A stretch of 64,000 bases of DNA from Variovorax sp. PMC12. Lineage in GTDB: Bacteria > Pseudomonadota > Gammaproteobacteria > Burkholderiales > Burkholderiaceae_C. The first letter of the stretch is position 1, and the number at the start of each line of letters is the position of its first letter. Positions 44,596-51,905 of this stretch are shown here, one piece after another. Where the stretch lies: the NCBI RefSeq assembly GCF_003019815.1, contig NZ_CP027773.1:693001-757000 (forward strand). Reading direction: 5' to 3'. A program made the position numbers and the translations under genes. Under the pieces are notes generated by a model. It was not told where the DNA came from, did not search any database, and saw only the letters and a list, made by a program, of their open reading frames with translations.

Positions 44596-45885
44596 ATGAA
44601 CGCCGACGCAGCCACGATCACCCATGCACAGCAGGGCGCCTGGCGCATCGACGCCACGCGCCTCTGGGACCGCCTCATGGCGCTCGCGCGCATCGGCGCC
44701 ACGCCGGGCGGTGGCGTCGACCGGCAGGCGCTGAGCGCGGAAGAAATCGCTTCCTGGCGCACCATGATCGACTGGGCCTTGCAGGCCGGCCTGGAGCCTT
44801 CGACCGACGCGGCCGGCAACCTGTTCATCGCGCTGCCCGGCACCGACCGCGATGCACCGCCGGTGCTCGCGGGCAGCCATCTCGACAGCCAGCCCGGCGG
44901 CGGGCGCTTCGACGGCGTGTATGGCGTGGTGGCCGCACTGGAGGTGTTGACCACGCTGGCGCAGCGCGGCGTGCGCCCGCCGGTGGACATCGTCTGCGTC
45001 GCATGGATGAACGAAGAAGGCTCGCGCTTTGCGCCCGGCATGATGGGCTCCGAAGCCTTTGCCGGTGTGCGCAGCCTGGAAGCCGTGCGCGCGGTGCGCG
45101 ATGCGCAGGGCGTTTCCGTCGCCGATGCGCTCGATGCGTTTCATGCGGCGTTTCCCGCGCTGCGGCGGCGAACCCTGGGCTTTCCGGTGAAGGCCTATGT
45201 GGAGGCGCACATCGAGCAGGGGCCATTGCTGGAAGCGCAGGAGCACGTGATCGGCGTCGTCACCGGCATCCAGGGCAAGAAGACATTCGACATCGTGATC
45301 GAGGGCGAGCGAGGCCACGCGGGCACGCTCGCGATGGTCTACCGGCGCGATGCGCTCGAAGCCTTCACGCGCATCGCGGGTGCGTTGTATGCGGAGATCG
45401 GCGGCTACGACGAAGCCGTGAAGTTCACCATCGGCCGCCTGCAGGTGGAGCCGAACGCGCCTTCGGTCGTGCCCGAGCGCGTGACCTTGCGCATCGACCT
45501 GCGCCACCCCGACAACGCCGTGCTTTCATATCTGGGCGAACGCATCGGCATGCTGTGCGACACCTTCGCAGCGCCTTGCGAGGCCACCGTCACGCCGCTG
45601 GTCGATGCGCCTTCCAACGGTTTCGACTCCGCGCTGCAGCAGGCGATTGCCAAGGCCGCCGAGAGCATCGGCGAGTTGCACATGCCGATTCTCTCGGCCG
45701 CCGGCCACGACGCGCGCCACATGGCGCCGCTGTGCCCGAGCGCGATGATCTTCATACCCTGCCGCGACGGAGTGAGCCATGCCGAGCACGAATGGGCCGA
45801 GCCCGAGCATGTGGCCGCCGGCGCCAATGTGCTGCTGCGGGTGCTGCTGCCGTATGCGGGTGCAGGGGAGGGGGAGGCACCGTGA
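44596..45885 (+). CDS. M20-family amidohydrolase (allantoate/N-carbamoyl amino acid hydrolase-like)
   Basis: 429 residues. Metal ligands of the M20 hydantoinase/carbamoylase group are visible: GSHLDSQPGGGRFDG, NEEGSRF, HIEQGPLLE and the C-terminal SAAGHDARHM and SHAEHEW. Enzymes of this group remove a carbamoyl group (ureido compounds such as allantoate, N-carbamoyl amino acids). This is the clearest pointer that the pathway handles a nitrogenous, possibly ring-derived, compound. It is 2 bases after the hydrolase gene. Confidence 0.9.
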   Translation: MNADAATITHAQQGAWRIDATRLWDRLMALARIGATPGGGVDRQALSAEEIASWRTMIDWALQAGLEPSTDAAGNLFIALPGTDRDAPPVLAGSHLDSQPGGGRFDGVYGVVAALEVLTTLAQRGVRPPVDIVCVAWMNEEGSRFAPGMMGSEAFAGVRSLEAVRAVRDAQGVSVADALDAFHAAFPALRRRTLGFPVKAYVEAHIEQGPLLEAQEHVIGVVTGIQGKKTFDIVIEGERGHAGTLAMVYRRDALEAFTRIAGALYAEIGGYDEAVKFTIGRLQVEPNAPSVVPERVTLRIDLRHPDNAVLSYLGERIGMLCDTFAAPCEATVTPLVDAPSNGFDSALQQAIAKAAESIGELHMPILSAAGHDARHMAPLCPSAMIFIPCRDGVSHAEHEWAEPEHVAAGANVLLRVLLPYAGAGEGEAP

Positions 45886-46814
45886 ACGAAGCCGTCACCG
45901 ACATGGCGGATCTGCCGATGCAGCATCCGGGCGCGCCGGCCAGCGCGGCGCAGGCACGCGCGCGTTTCTTCAACTCCGGCAACGCCTTCAACGTGAAGCT
46001 GCCCGAAGTGCCCGCGCGGCTCTTTTCGCCGCCACCGGAAGGGCGGTTCGGCGTTTTCGACTGCGACCAGTCCGAGGCGCTGGGCAGCGGCTTTGCGGCC
46101 ACCACGCCGCTGATGCTCGCGCGCTATGTGCGCATCGCGCCCGGCGACATGCCGTTGCCGCTGGACGTGCGCGCGACCGGAGCGGTCTGGTACGTGATTT
46201 CCGGCAGCGGGCGGCTCGACGGCGCGTTCGATGGCTTCGAGTTTGGCGCGGGCGACGTGTTCCTGCTGCCCGGCGCCACCGGCTACCGCCTTGCGGGCGG
46301 GCCTGAAGGTGCGCTGCTGTGGAGCGTCGGCAACGAGCCTCAGCTGGCCTTCGAGCGCGCGGAGCCTGCGCCGGTGGTGGATGCATCCATCGACGTCGTT
46401 CACTATCCGGCTGCAGAGATCGAGCGGCAGTTCGCAACGATCTTTTCGACCGGGACGCGCGACGAGACCTCGGGCCGCGCGCTGATCTTCTCGTCCGACA
46501 GGCAGGCCGCCGCACGCAACCTCACGCCGACCTTGACGCTGAGCTTCAACACGCTGTCTCCCGGCACCTGGCAGCGTTCGCACCGCCACAATTCCGCCGC
46601 GGTGACGCTGGTGGTGCAGGGCGAGGGCTGCCATTCCGTCGTGGGCGATGCGCATTGCCCGTGGGAGCCATGGGCAACGCTCGTCACGCCGCCGGGTGCG
46701 CCGCACTCGCACCACAACACGGGCGCGCACGGCGCGCGCTTTCTCATCGTGCAGGACGGCGGGCTGCACTATCACGCGAGGACCATGGGCTTTGCGTTTC
46801 TCGAAGCAGCCTGA
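45882..46814 (+). CDS. Bicupin protein, gentisate-dioxygenase-like fold
   Basis: 310 residues starting at a GTG that overlaps the amidohydrolase stop (GTGA). Two cupin domains: first ~75-155 (VWYVISGSGRLDG, GAGDVFLLPG) and second ~225-300 (QRSHRHNSAAVTLVVQGEGC, PHSHHNTG). The second has two or more metal-binding His. Related bicupins are gentisate-type ring-cleavage dioxygenases or ligand sensors; the substrate here is unknown. It is the last gene of the forward cluster. Confidence 0.85.
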   Translation: MNEAVTDMADLPMQHPGAPASAAQARARFFNSGNAFNVKLPEVPARLFSPPPEGRFGVFDCDQSEALGSGFAATTPLMLARYVRIAPGDMPLPLDVRATGAVWYVISGSGRLDGAFDGFEFGAGDVFLLPGATGYRLAGGPEGALLWSVGNEPQLAFERAEPAPVVDASIDVVHYPAAEIERQFATIFSTGTRDETSGRALIFSSDRQAAARNLTPTLTLSFNTLSPGTWQRSHRHNSAAVTLVVQGEGCHSVVGDAHCPWEPWATLVTPPGAPHSHHNTGAHGARFLIVQDGGLHYHARTMGFAFLEAA

Positions 46815-46880
46815 TAACAAGTCACGCGGCTTACTTCACCCGGAAGCCGAACTGTCACTTGGCGTTGTCACCATGAGTGA

Positions 46881-47147
46881 ATGGCTGGCCAACTTATCTC
46901 CATTGCCCTGACTGTCGACCAACACGACGCAGGCGACTATTTCTGGGTGCTCCTGGAGTCCTTCGACAACTCGATGGAATTCGAGCCGCTGATGGAAGCC
47001 GCGACAGGCTTTTCAACATACATCGAGGCGCTGCAGGCTGGGTATGTGGTGCTGAAGGGGATGTCGGAAGATTTGAATGTCGGGCCCCGGGAGGAGGGGG
47101 AGGAGCTTCTGATTGCGCCAGAGCGGGGTGCCAAAGGCCAGCTCTGA
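46881..47147 (+). CDS. Small hypothetical protein
   Basis: 88 residues, not recognised. It is acidic and soluble, begins MAGQLISIALTVDQHDAGDY and has a beta-alpha pattern suggestive of a small alpha/beta domain (FWVLLESFDNSMEFEPLMEA, TYIEALQAGYVVLKG). There is no signal peptide. It lies 66 bases after the bicupin gene but the sequence gives no reason to link them. Confidence 0.6.
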   Translation: MAGQLISIALTVDQHDAGDYFWVLLESFDNSMEFEPLMEAATGFSTYIEALQAGYVVLKGMSEDLNVGPREEGEELLIAPERGAKGQL

Positions 47148-47205
47148 TGCGCCGACAGGCGCAGGCTATGCTGGCGCCTGTTTGTTTTGCGAGCGACCGA
47201 GGCAC

Positions 47206-47502
47206 ATGAAGAAATCCAAGCCCCCGACGAAGGCGGTCACCTACGACATCAAGAAGCAGTGGCACTGGGGCCGCGCGATGCGCGAACTGCGCATTGCCGA
47301 TTTCCTGAAAGACGGCCGCCTGCTGGTTCCCGGCGAATACACGGGCGAGGGGCCCGCCACCGACGACGGAACCGGCGCGCTTCGCACCGTGGGCGGCATT
47401 CAGGTCGGCGCCGCGAACTACGAAACTGGAATGATGTGGGTCGGCCGAAAGCTGCGGGAGGGCGACCTGCCTTCCAAGCCGGGCGGGACGGCATCAGACT
47501 GA
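47206..47502 (+). CDS. Small hypothetical protein
   Basis: 98 residues, not recognised. It begins MKKSKPPTKAVTYDIKKQWH and has a basic N-terminus, then a compact mixed domain (ELRIADFLKDGRLLVPGEYT, GALRTVGGIQVGAANYETGM). No membrane segment. Codon use matches the genome. It lies 58 bases after the previous small gene. Confidence 0.65.
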   Translation: MKKSKPPTKAVTYDIKKQWHWGRAMRELRIADFLKDGRLLVPGEYTGEGPATDDGTGALRTVGGIQVGAANYETGMMWVGRKLREGDLPSKPGGTASD

Positions 47503-47585
47503 GCGCAAATCCCGGTCGCGCACGCGATCGGAAGGCCACGTATATGCTGCCGGGCACGCATCACATCCATCGGAGCCCGAGACAT

Positions 47586-48290
47586 ATGTCTGCACAGCCT
47601 ATCGAGGTCTATTCCTGGCCCACGCCGAACGGCCACAAGATTCACATCATGCTCGAGGAATGCGGCCTGCCGTATCGCGCGCACCCTGTGAACATCGGCA
47701 AGGGCGACCAGTTTGCGCCCGACTTCCTGCAGATCAGCCCCAACAACAAGATCCCCGCCATCACCGACCCTGACGGGCCGGACGGCAAGCCGATTTCGCT
47801 CTTCGAATCGGGCGCCATCCTGGTCTACCTGGCGGGCAAGACCGGCAAGCTGCTTCCGGCGGGCGACCGCGAGCGTTATGACGTGCTGCAGTGGCTGATG
47901 TTCCAGATGGGCGGCGTCGGCCCCATGCTCGGACAGGCCCACCACTTCCGCATCTACGCGCCCGAGAAAATCGCCTATGCGATCGACCGCTACACGAACG
48001 AAGCCAAGCGCATCTACGGCGTGATCGACAAGCAACTGTCGAAGAGCAAGTTCATTGCCGGCAAGAGCTATTCGATTGCCGACATCGCGATCTTCCCCTG
48101 GCTGCGCAGTTGGGAGAACCAGGGCATCACGCTCACCGACTTCCCTCACCTGAAGGCCTGGTTCGACGGCATCGCGGCGCGCCCGGCCGTGCAACGCGGC
48201 GTGAAAGTGCTGGCTGATCTGCGCCAGCCCATCACCGGCGACAAGGAACGTGAGATCCTTTTCGGCAAGACCCAGTACGAGAAACGCTGA
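47586..48290 (+). CDS. Glutathione S-transferase, YfcG/YghU-like
   Basis: 234 residues. The opening IEVYSWPTPNGHKIHIMLEE (with Thr/Asn near the glutathione site) and the block FLQISPNNKIPAITDPDGPD, LFESGAILVYLA are those of the nu-class GSTs YfcG and YghU, which act as disulfide reductases using glutathione. C-terminal helical block DIAIFPWLRSW is intact. Single gene, followed by tRNA-Pro. Confidence 0.9.
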   Translation: MSAQPIEVYSWPTPNGHKIHIMLEECGLPYRAHPVNIGKGDQFAPDFLQISPNNKIPAITDPDGPDGKPISLFESGAILVYLAGKTGKLLPAGDRERYDVLQWLMFQMGGVGPMLGQAHHFRIYAPEKIAYAIDRYTNEAKRIYGVIDKQLSKSKFIAGKSYSIADIAIFPWLRSWENQGITLTDFPHLKAWFDGIAARPAVQRGVKVLADLRQPITGDKEREILFGKTQYEKR

Positions 48291-48337
48291 GAAACTTCAG
48301 GAACAGGCGAATATCCGGGCTAGAATAGAAGGCTTGT

Positions 48338-48414
<77 letters not shown>

Positions 48415-48422
48415 AAAAATCG

Positions 48423-48458
48423 AAATGCACACAGTCTTCACAGGCTGTGTGCATTTTT
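48423..48458 (+). terminator. Terminator after tRNA-Pro
   Basis: AAATGCACACAG (48423-48434) and CTGTGTGCATTT (48445-48456) form a perfect 12-bp stem with a 10-base loop, followed by TT. The A residues on the left arm and T residues on the right make it a classical intrinsic terminator, in an AT-richer stretch. Confidence 0.9.
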
Positions 48459-48603
48459 CGTTCCGGGCCATGAAGAAGGTTGCCGAATCGGCAGCGTCGC
48501 CACACGGGGCTAAGTGCGGAACTGGGTAGAATCTGCGCCGCTGCCGGCCCGGAAACAAAGGCGTCTAAGTCGTTGATTCTCCTGGGTTCTCTCCGGTTTG
48601 CAT

Positions 48604-48680
48604 CTGCCCGTAGCTCAGTTGGATAGAGCACCTGCCTTCTAAGCAGGTTGTCGGGGGTTCGATCCCCTCCGGGCAGGCCA
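48604..48680 (+). tRNA. tRNA-Arg (TCT)
   Basis: 77 bases: acceptor CTGCCCG/CGGGCAG, anticodon stem CCTGC/GCAGG with loop CTTCTAA giving TCT, T loop GTTCGATCC, discriminator G and encoded CCA. Reads AGA (and AGG) Arg codons, which are rare in this GC-rich genome. Confidence 0.95.
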
Positions 48681-48724
48681 ATTGTCAAATTTGCTCCCTC
48701 AAACCCCGCAGGAGCATGACCAAG

Positions 48725-48988
48725 TCACCCAACCTGCCTCTCATGCAGGTTGCACCACATCCAATCCTCGCCAGGCTCCATCGACTGGATCACCGGATGT
48801 TGCTGCGCATGCGAGTGCTTCGTCGCGTGCCGGTTCTTCGACGAATCGCAGCAACCTACGTGGCCGCAGTGAACGCACAGACGCAAGTGAACCCAGGTAT
48901 CGCCGGTCTTCAAGCAGTCTTCACAGCCGCGCAAAGTGTGCGGCTGCGCGATGTCGGCAGGCACGTGGTCGCAGGGTTTGATGGGCAC
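48725..48988 (-). CDS. UBP-type zinc-finger protein
   Basis: 87 residues, starting at a GTG with AGGAG 7 bases upstream. It has the ZnF-UBP pattern of Cys and His: PCDH near the start, then RGCEDCLKTG, RLCVHCGHVGCCDSS, HATKHSHAQQHPV and DWMWC. In eukaryotes this fold binds ubiquitin's C-terminus; bacteria lack ubiquitin, so its partner is another molecule. It is 29 bases downstream of the thioredoxin-reductase-like fusion gene and reads in the same direction, so the two are probably one unit. Confidence 0.82.
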   Translation of the reverse strand: MPIKPCDHVPADIAQPHTLRGCEDCLKTGDTWVHLRLCVHCGHVGCCDSSKNRHATKHSHAQQHPVIQSMEPGEDWMWCNLHERQVG

Positions 48989-49017
48989 GAGGCAACTCCT
49001 TTGTAATTCGAGACTGA

Positions 49018-50697
49018 TCAGGCCGTAGTCGATGACTGCGACAGGTGTTGATGAATCAGCGCCACCGCAGCAGCGCCTTCGCCGATGGCGCCGCCGACGC
49101 GCTTGACGGAGCCCGAGCGCACATCGCCCACGGCGAACACGCCGGGCACGCTGGACTCGAGCGCGGTCGCCGGCCGAGCTGGGAAGCCGCTGCTCGCGGC
49201 CGCGCCGGTCAGCACGAAGCCATGCTTGTCGACCGACACGCCGCATCCTTCGAGCCACGAAGTCTCGGGCTCCGCGCCCACGAAGAGGAAGATGTTGCGG
49301 GCAGGGCAGTCGTGCTCGTCGCCAGACGTGTGGCAGCGCCACGTCGCACCCGTGAGGCCTTCGTCCGGTCCGCCGTGCAGGCGGACCAGTTCCGTGTGCG
49401 GCTGCAGCGAGATGTTGGGAGTGGCTTCGATGCGGTCGATGAGGTAGCGCGACATGCTGGCTGCGAGCGACGGCCCGCGCACCAGCACGTTGACCTTGGC
49501 CGCATGGCGTGACAGGAACACCGCGGCCTGTCCGGCGGAGTTGCCGCCGCCGACCAGCGCCACTTCCTGCCGCGCGCAAATCTTCGCTTCGATGGCCGAA
49601 GCCCAGTACCAGATGCCGCGCCCCTCGAATTCGGCGAGGCGCGGCACCGCGGGTCGCCGGTAGCGCGCGCCGCTGGCAATCACCACGGTGCGCGCATTGA
49701 TGGTGCGGCCGTCGGCCAGCGAAACGCGCAGGCTTTCTTGCGGGTTGTCGCGCGAGCAGTCCAGCGATGTCACCTTGGCGGGAATCAGCATCTCGACGCC
49801 GAACTTCTGTGCCTGCACGAAGGCACGGCCCGCGAGCGCCTGGCCCGAGATGCCGGTCGGAAAGCCCAGGTAATTCTCGATGCGTGCGCTGGCACCGGCC
49901 TGTCCGCCGAAAGCGCGGCAATCGAGCACGATCACGCGCAGGCCTTCGGAGGCCGCATACACGGCGGTGGCCAGGCCCGCCGGTCCGGCGCCCACCACGG
50001 CTACGTCATACAACTCGTCGCGCTCGGCGGTGTCGACCATGCCCAGGCAGCGCGCGAGCGCATCGTCGGTGGGGTTCACCAGCACGGAGCCGTCCGGACA
50101 CACCGCCAGCAGCTTGCCGGCACCGTACTGCGCGATGAGCGCGGCGGCGTCGGGGTCGTCGTCGGCGTCGACCAGGTGATAGGGGTAGCCGTTGCGGCGA
50201 AGAAAGTTCTCCAGCCGGGCCATGTCGGGCGACTGCGGCGGGCCGATCAGCACCGGTCCGCTGGCGCCGGATTCGATCAGCGCCACGCGTCGCAGGATGA
50301 GCGCGCGCGTAATGCGTTCGCCCAGGTCGGCTTCGGCGACCAGCAGCGCGCGCAGTTGCGCCGGCGGCACCAGCAGCACTTCGACATCTTCATCGGCATG
50401 TCCGTCGACCAGGGCAGGGCGGCCGCTCAGCTGGCCGACTTCGGCCAGGAACTCGCCCGGGCCCTGCCGCACGATGGGCACGACGTGGCCGAGCCCATCG
50501 CGTTGCGTGACCGCCACGACGCCCTTGAGCAGAACGTACATCCCGGGGCCGGTTTCTCCGGCGGTGAAGAGCCGCGCACCGCGCGCGAACTGTTGCACGG
50601 TGCCGAAACGCGCAATACGCGCAATCTCCGTGTCACTCAGCACGGGAAAGGTCTGCTGGAGGCGGCCGTTGTCGGTGCCGCGTACGTCGGTGGCCAT
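49018..50697 (-). CDS. Cyclic-nucleotide-binding/thioredoxin-reductase-like flavoprotein
   Basis: 559 residues from ATG 50697, which has AAAAGGAG upstream. Domains in order: CRP-like cyclic-nucleotide-binding domain (~25-140, FTAGETGPGMYVLLKGVVAV); a short thioredoxin/glutaredoxin-like part (~165-225, ICPDG-like VCPDGSVLVNP); and an FAD/NAD(P) thioredoxin-reductase module (~230-540) with GAGPAGLATAVYAA and VALVGGGNSAGQAAVFLS, ending GVFAVGDVRSGS. The redox CxxC of thioredoxin reductase is absent: IWYWASAIEAKIC replaces it. It probably transfers electrons in another way, gated by a nucleotide. UBP zinc-finger gene follows. Confidence 0.85.
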   Translation of the reverse strand: MATDVRGTDNGRLQQTFPVLSDTEIARIARFGTVQQFARGARLFTAGETGPGMYVLLKGVVAVTQRDGLGHVVPIVRQGPGEFLAEVGQLSGRPALVDGHADEDVEVLLVPPAQLRALLVAEADLGERITRALILRRVALIESGASGPVLIGPPQSPDMARLENFLRRNGYPYHLVDADDDPDAAALIAQYGAGKLLAVCPDGSVLVNPTDDALARCLGMVDTAERDELYDVAVVGAGPAGLATAVYAASEGLRVIVLDCRAFGGQAGASARIENYLGFPTGISGQALAGRAFVQAQKFGVEMLIPAKVTSLDCSRDNPQESLRVSLADGRTINARTVVIASGARYRRPAVPRLAEFEGRGIWYWASAIEAKICARQEVALVGGGNSAGQAAVFLSRHAAKVNVLVRGPSLAASMSRYLIDRIEATPNISLQPHTELVRLHGGPDEGLTGATWRCHTSGDEHDCPARNIFLFVGAEPETSWLEGCGVSVDKHGFVLTGAAASSGFPARPATALESSVPGVFAVGDVRSGSVKRVGGAIGEGAAAVALIHQHLSQSSTTA

Positions 50698-50763
50698 GCG
50701 TGAAAGCTCCTTTTCGCGAGTCTCCCGCATTAGACGACGAAGTGCACGGAAGGGCCTGCGTCG

Positions 50764-50781
50764 CCGTCATGTGTCTGAAAT
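50764..50781 (+). promoter_or_regulatory. Weak Pho-box-like repeat upstream of olsB
   Basis: CCGTCAT (50764-50770), four-base spacer, CTGAAAT (50775-50781). The first half matches the CTGTCAT consensus at 6 of 7, the second only loosely. It lies about 60 bases before the olsB ATG. Low confidence on sequence; the phosphate context favours it. Confidence 0.3.
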
Positions 50782-50841
50782 GTTCCTGACATGCCGGCTT
50801 CATGGCAGGTGCGGAGACTCCCTCGGCAGAAAGGGTTCCCC

Positions 50842-51726
50842 ATGAAAGAACTGCCCAACCCGACATTTCCGCTTTCGCAGATCGGGCTGCGCGCGGCCTT
50901 GTGGCCCGCTCCTGTTGCCGGTGGTTCGACCACCATCACTGCCCGCTCCTCGGTGCCCCAGGCGCCCGCAGTCATCCTTCCTCCGGTTCCCGAAGCCCGC
51001 CAGGGCATCACCGTGGGCTGGGCTCGCCACCTCGACGACGTGCGTGCCGCGCAACGCCTGCGTTACGACGTGTTCGTCGGCGAGATGGGCGCCCGCGTGT
51101 CGTCGCCGCTGGCCGGCCACGACATCGACCTGTTCGACGATTTCTGCGAACACCTGCTCGTCCGCGACGAACTGACGCAGCAAGTCATCGGCACCTATCG
51201 CGTGCTGACGCCGGCACAGGCCCGCCGTGTGGGCAGCACCTACAGCGATACTGAATTCGACCTCACCCGCCTGCGCGATCTGCGCGAGCGCATGGTCGAG
51301 CTTGGCCGCAGCTGCGTGCACCCCGAGCACCGCCAGGGCGGCGTGATCCTCGCGCTGTGGGGGGCATTGGCCGGCTTCATGCACCGCAACAAGCTCGACA
51401 CCATGATCGGCTGCGCGAGCATTCCCATGTCGCACAACGGAGTGACCAACGGCGACGCCGCCGCCAGCATCTGGCGCCAGGTGTCGGCCAGCCACATGGC
51501 GCCGATCCAATACCAGGTGCAGCCGCGCCTGCCGCTGCCGGTCGAGCGGCTGGACAGCACGCTCGACGTGGAGCCGCCGGCGCTCATCAAGGGCTACCTG
51601 CGCCTGGGTGCCAAGGTGCTCGGTGCGCCGGCCTGGGACCCGGACTTCAACGCCGCTGACCTGCCGATGCTGATGCGCATCGACGATCTGCCGGCGCGTT
51701 ACCGCAAGCACTTCCTGGGCGCATGA
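50842..51726 (+). CDS. olsB: Ornithine-ACP N-acyltransferase OlsB-like
   Basis: 294 residues of the OlsB/hemolysin-like GNAT family, which transfers a 3-hydroxyacyl group from acyl carrier protein to ornithine, the first step of ornithine lipid synthesis. The family blocks are RLRYDVFVGEMGARV (catalytic Arg/Asp region), DLFDDFCEHLLVRD, VELGRSCVHPEHRQGGVILALW and IGCASIPMSHNG. A second acyltransferase (OlsA) is not nearby. It precedes ppk1; phosphorus-free ornithine lipids replace phospholipids under phosphate starvation, which fits the neighbours. Confidence 0.85.
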   Translation: MKELPNPTFPLSQIGLRAALWPAPVAGGSTTITARSSVPQAPAVILPPVPEARQGITVGWARHLDDVRAAQRLRYDVFVGEMGARVSSPLAGHDIDLFDDFCEHLLVRDELTQQVIGTYRVLTPAQARRVGSTYSDTEFDLTRLRDLRERMVELGRSCVHPEHRQGGVILALWGALAGFMHRNKLDTMIGCASIPMSHNGVTNGDAAASIWRQVSASHMAPIQYQVQPRLPLPVERLDSTLDVEPPALIKGYLRLGAKVLGAPAWDPDFNAADLPMLMRIDDLPARYRKHFLGA

Positions 51727-51817
51727 AGCCGGCGGTCGCCCGGCCCGAACCGGGGCCGCTCGCTTCTTCCAACACGCCTACCGGGTCTGGAGCAGGTGCG
51801 CTGGAGGCGTCACGGGA

Positions 51818-51856
51818 CTGTCATGCAAATGACACAAGCGCGGATGACACTGTCAT
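51818..51856. promoter_or_regulatory. TGTCAT palindromes upstream of ppk1
   Basis: CTGTCAT-GCAA-ATGACAC (51818-51835) and ATGACACTGTCAT (51844-51856) place four TGTCAT/ATGACA half-sites within 39 bases. TGTCAT is the core of Pho-box half-sites, but here arms are inverted rather than 11-base direct repeats. They end 50 bases before the chosen ppk1 ATG. Confidence 0.45.
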
Positions 51857-51905
51857 ATTTCCGCCTACACGTTCTCCTGTGCCGCTTGCTCCAGAATCAG
51901 TGCCT

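Noticed and set aside
51723..51905. A longer ppk1 start overlapping olsB by 4 bases.
   Set aside because: The extra 61 residues lack similarity to PPK1 and read through the TGTCAT palindromes; the internal ATG at 51906 fits the usual family length.
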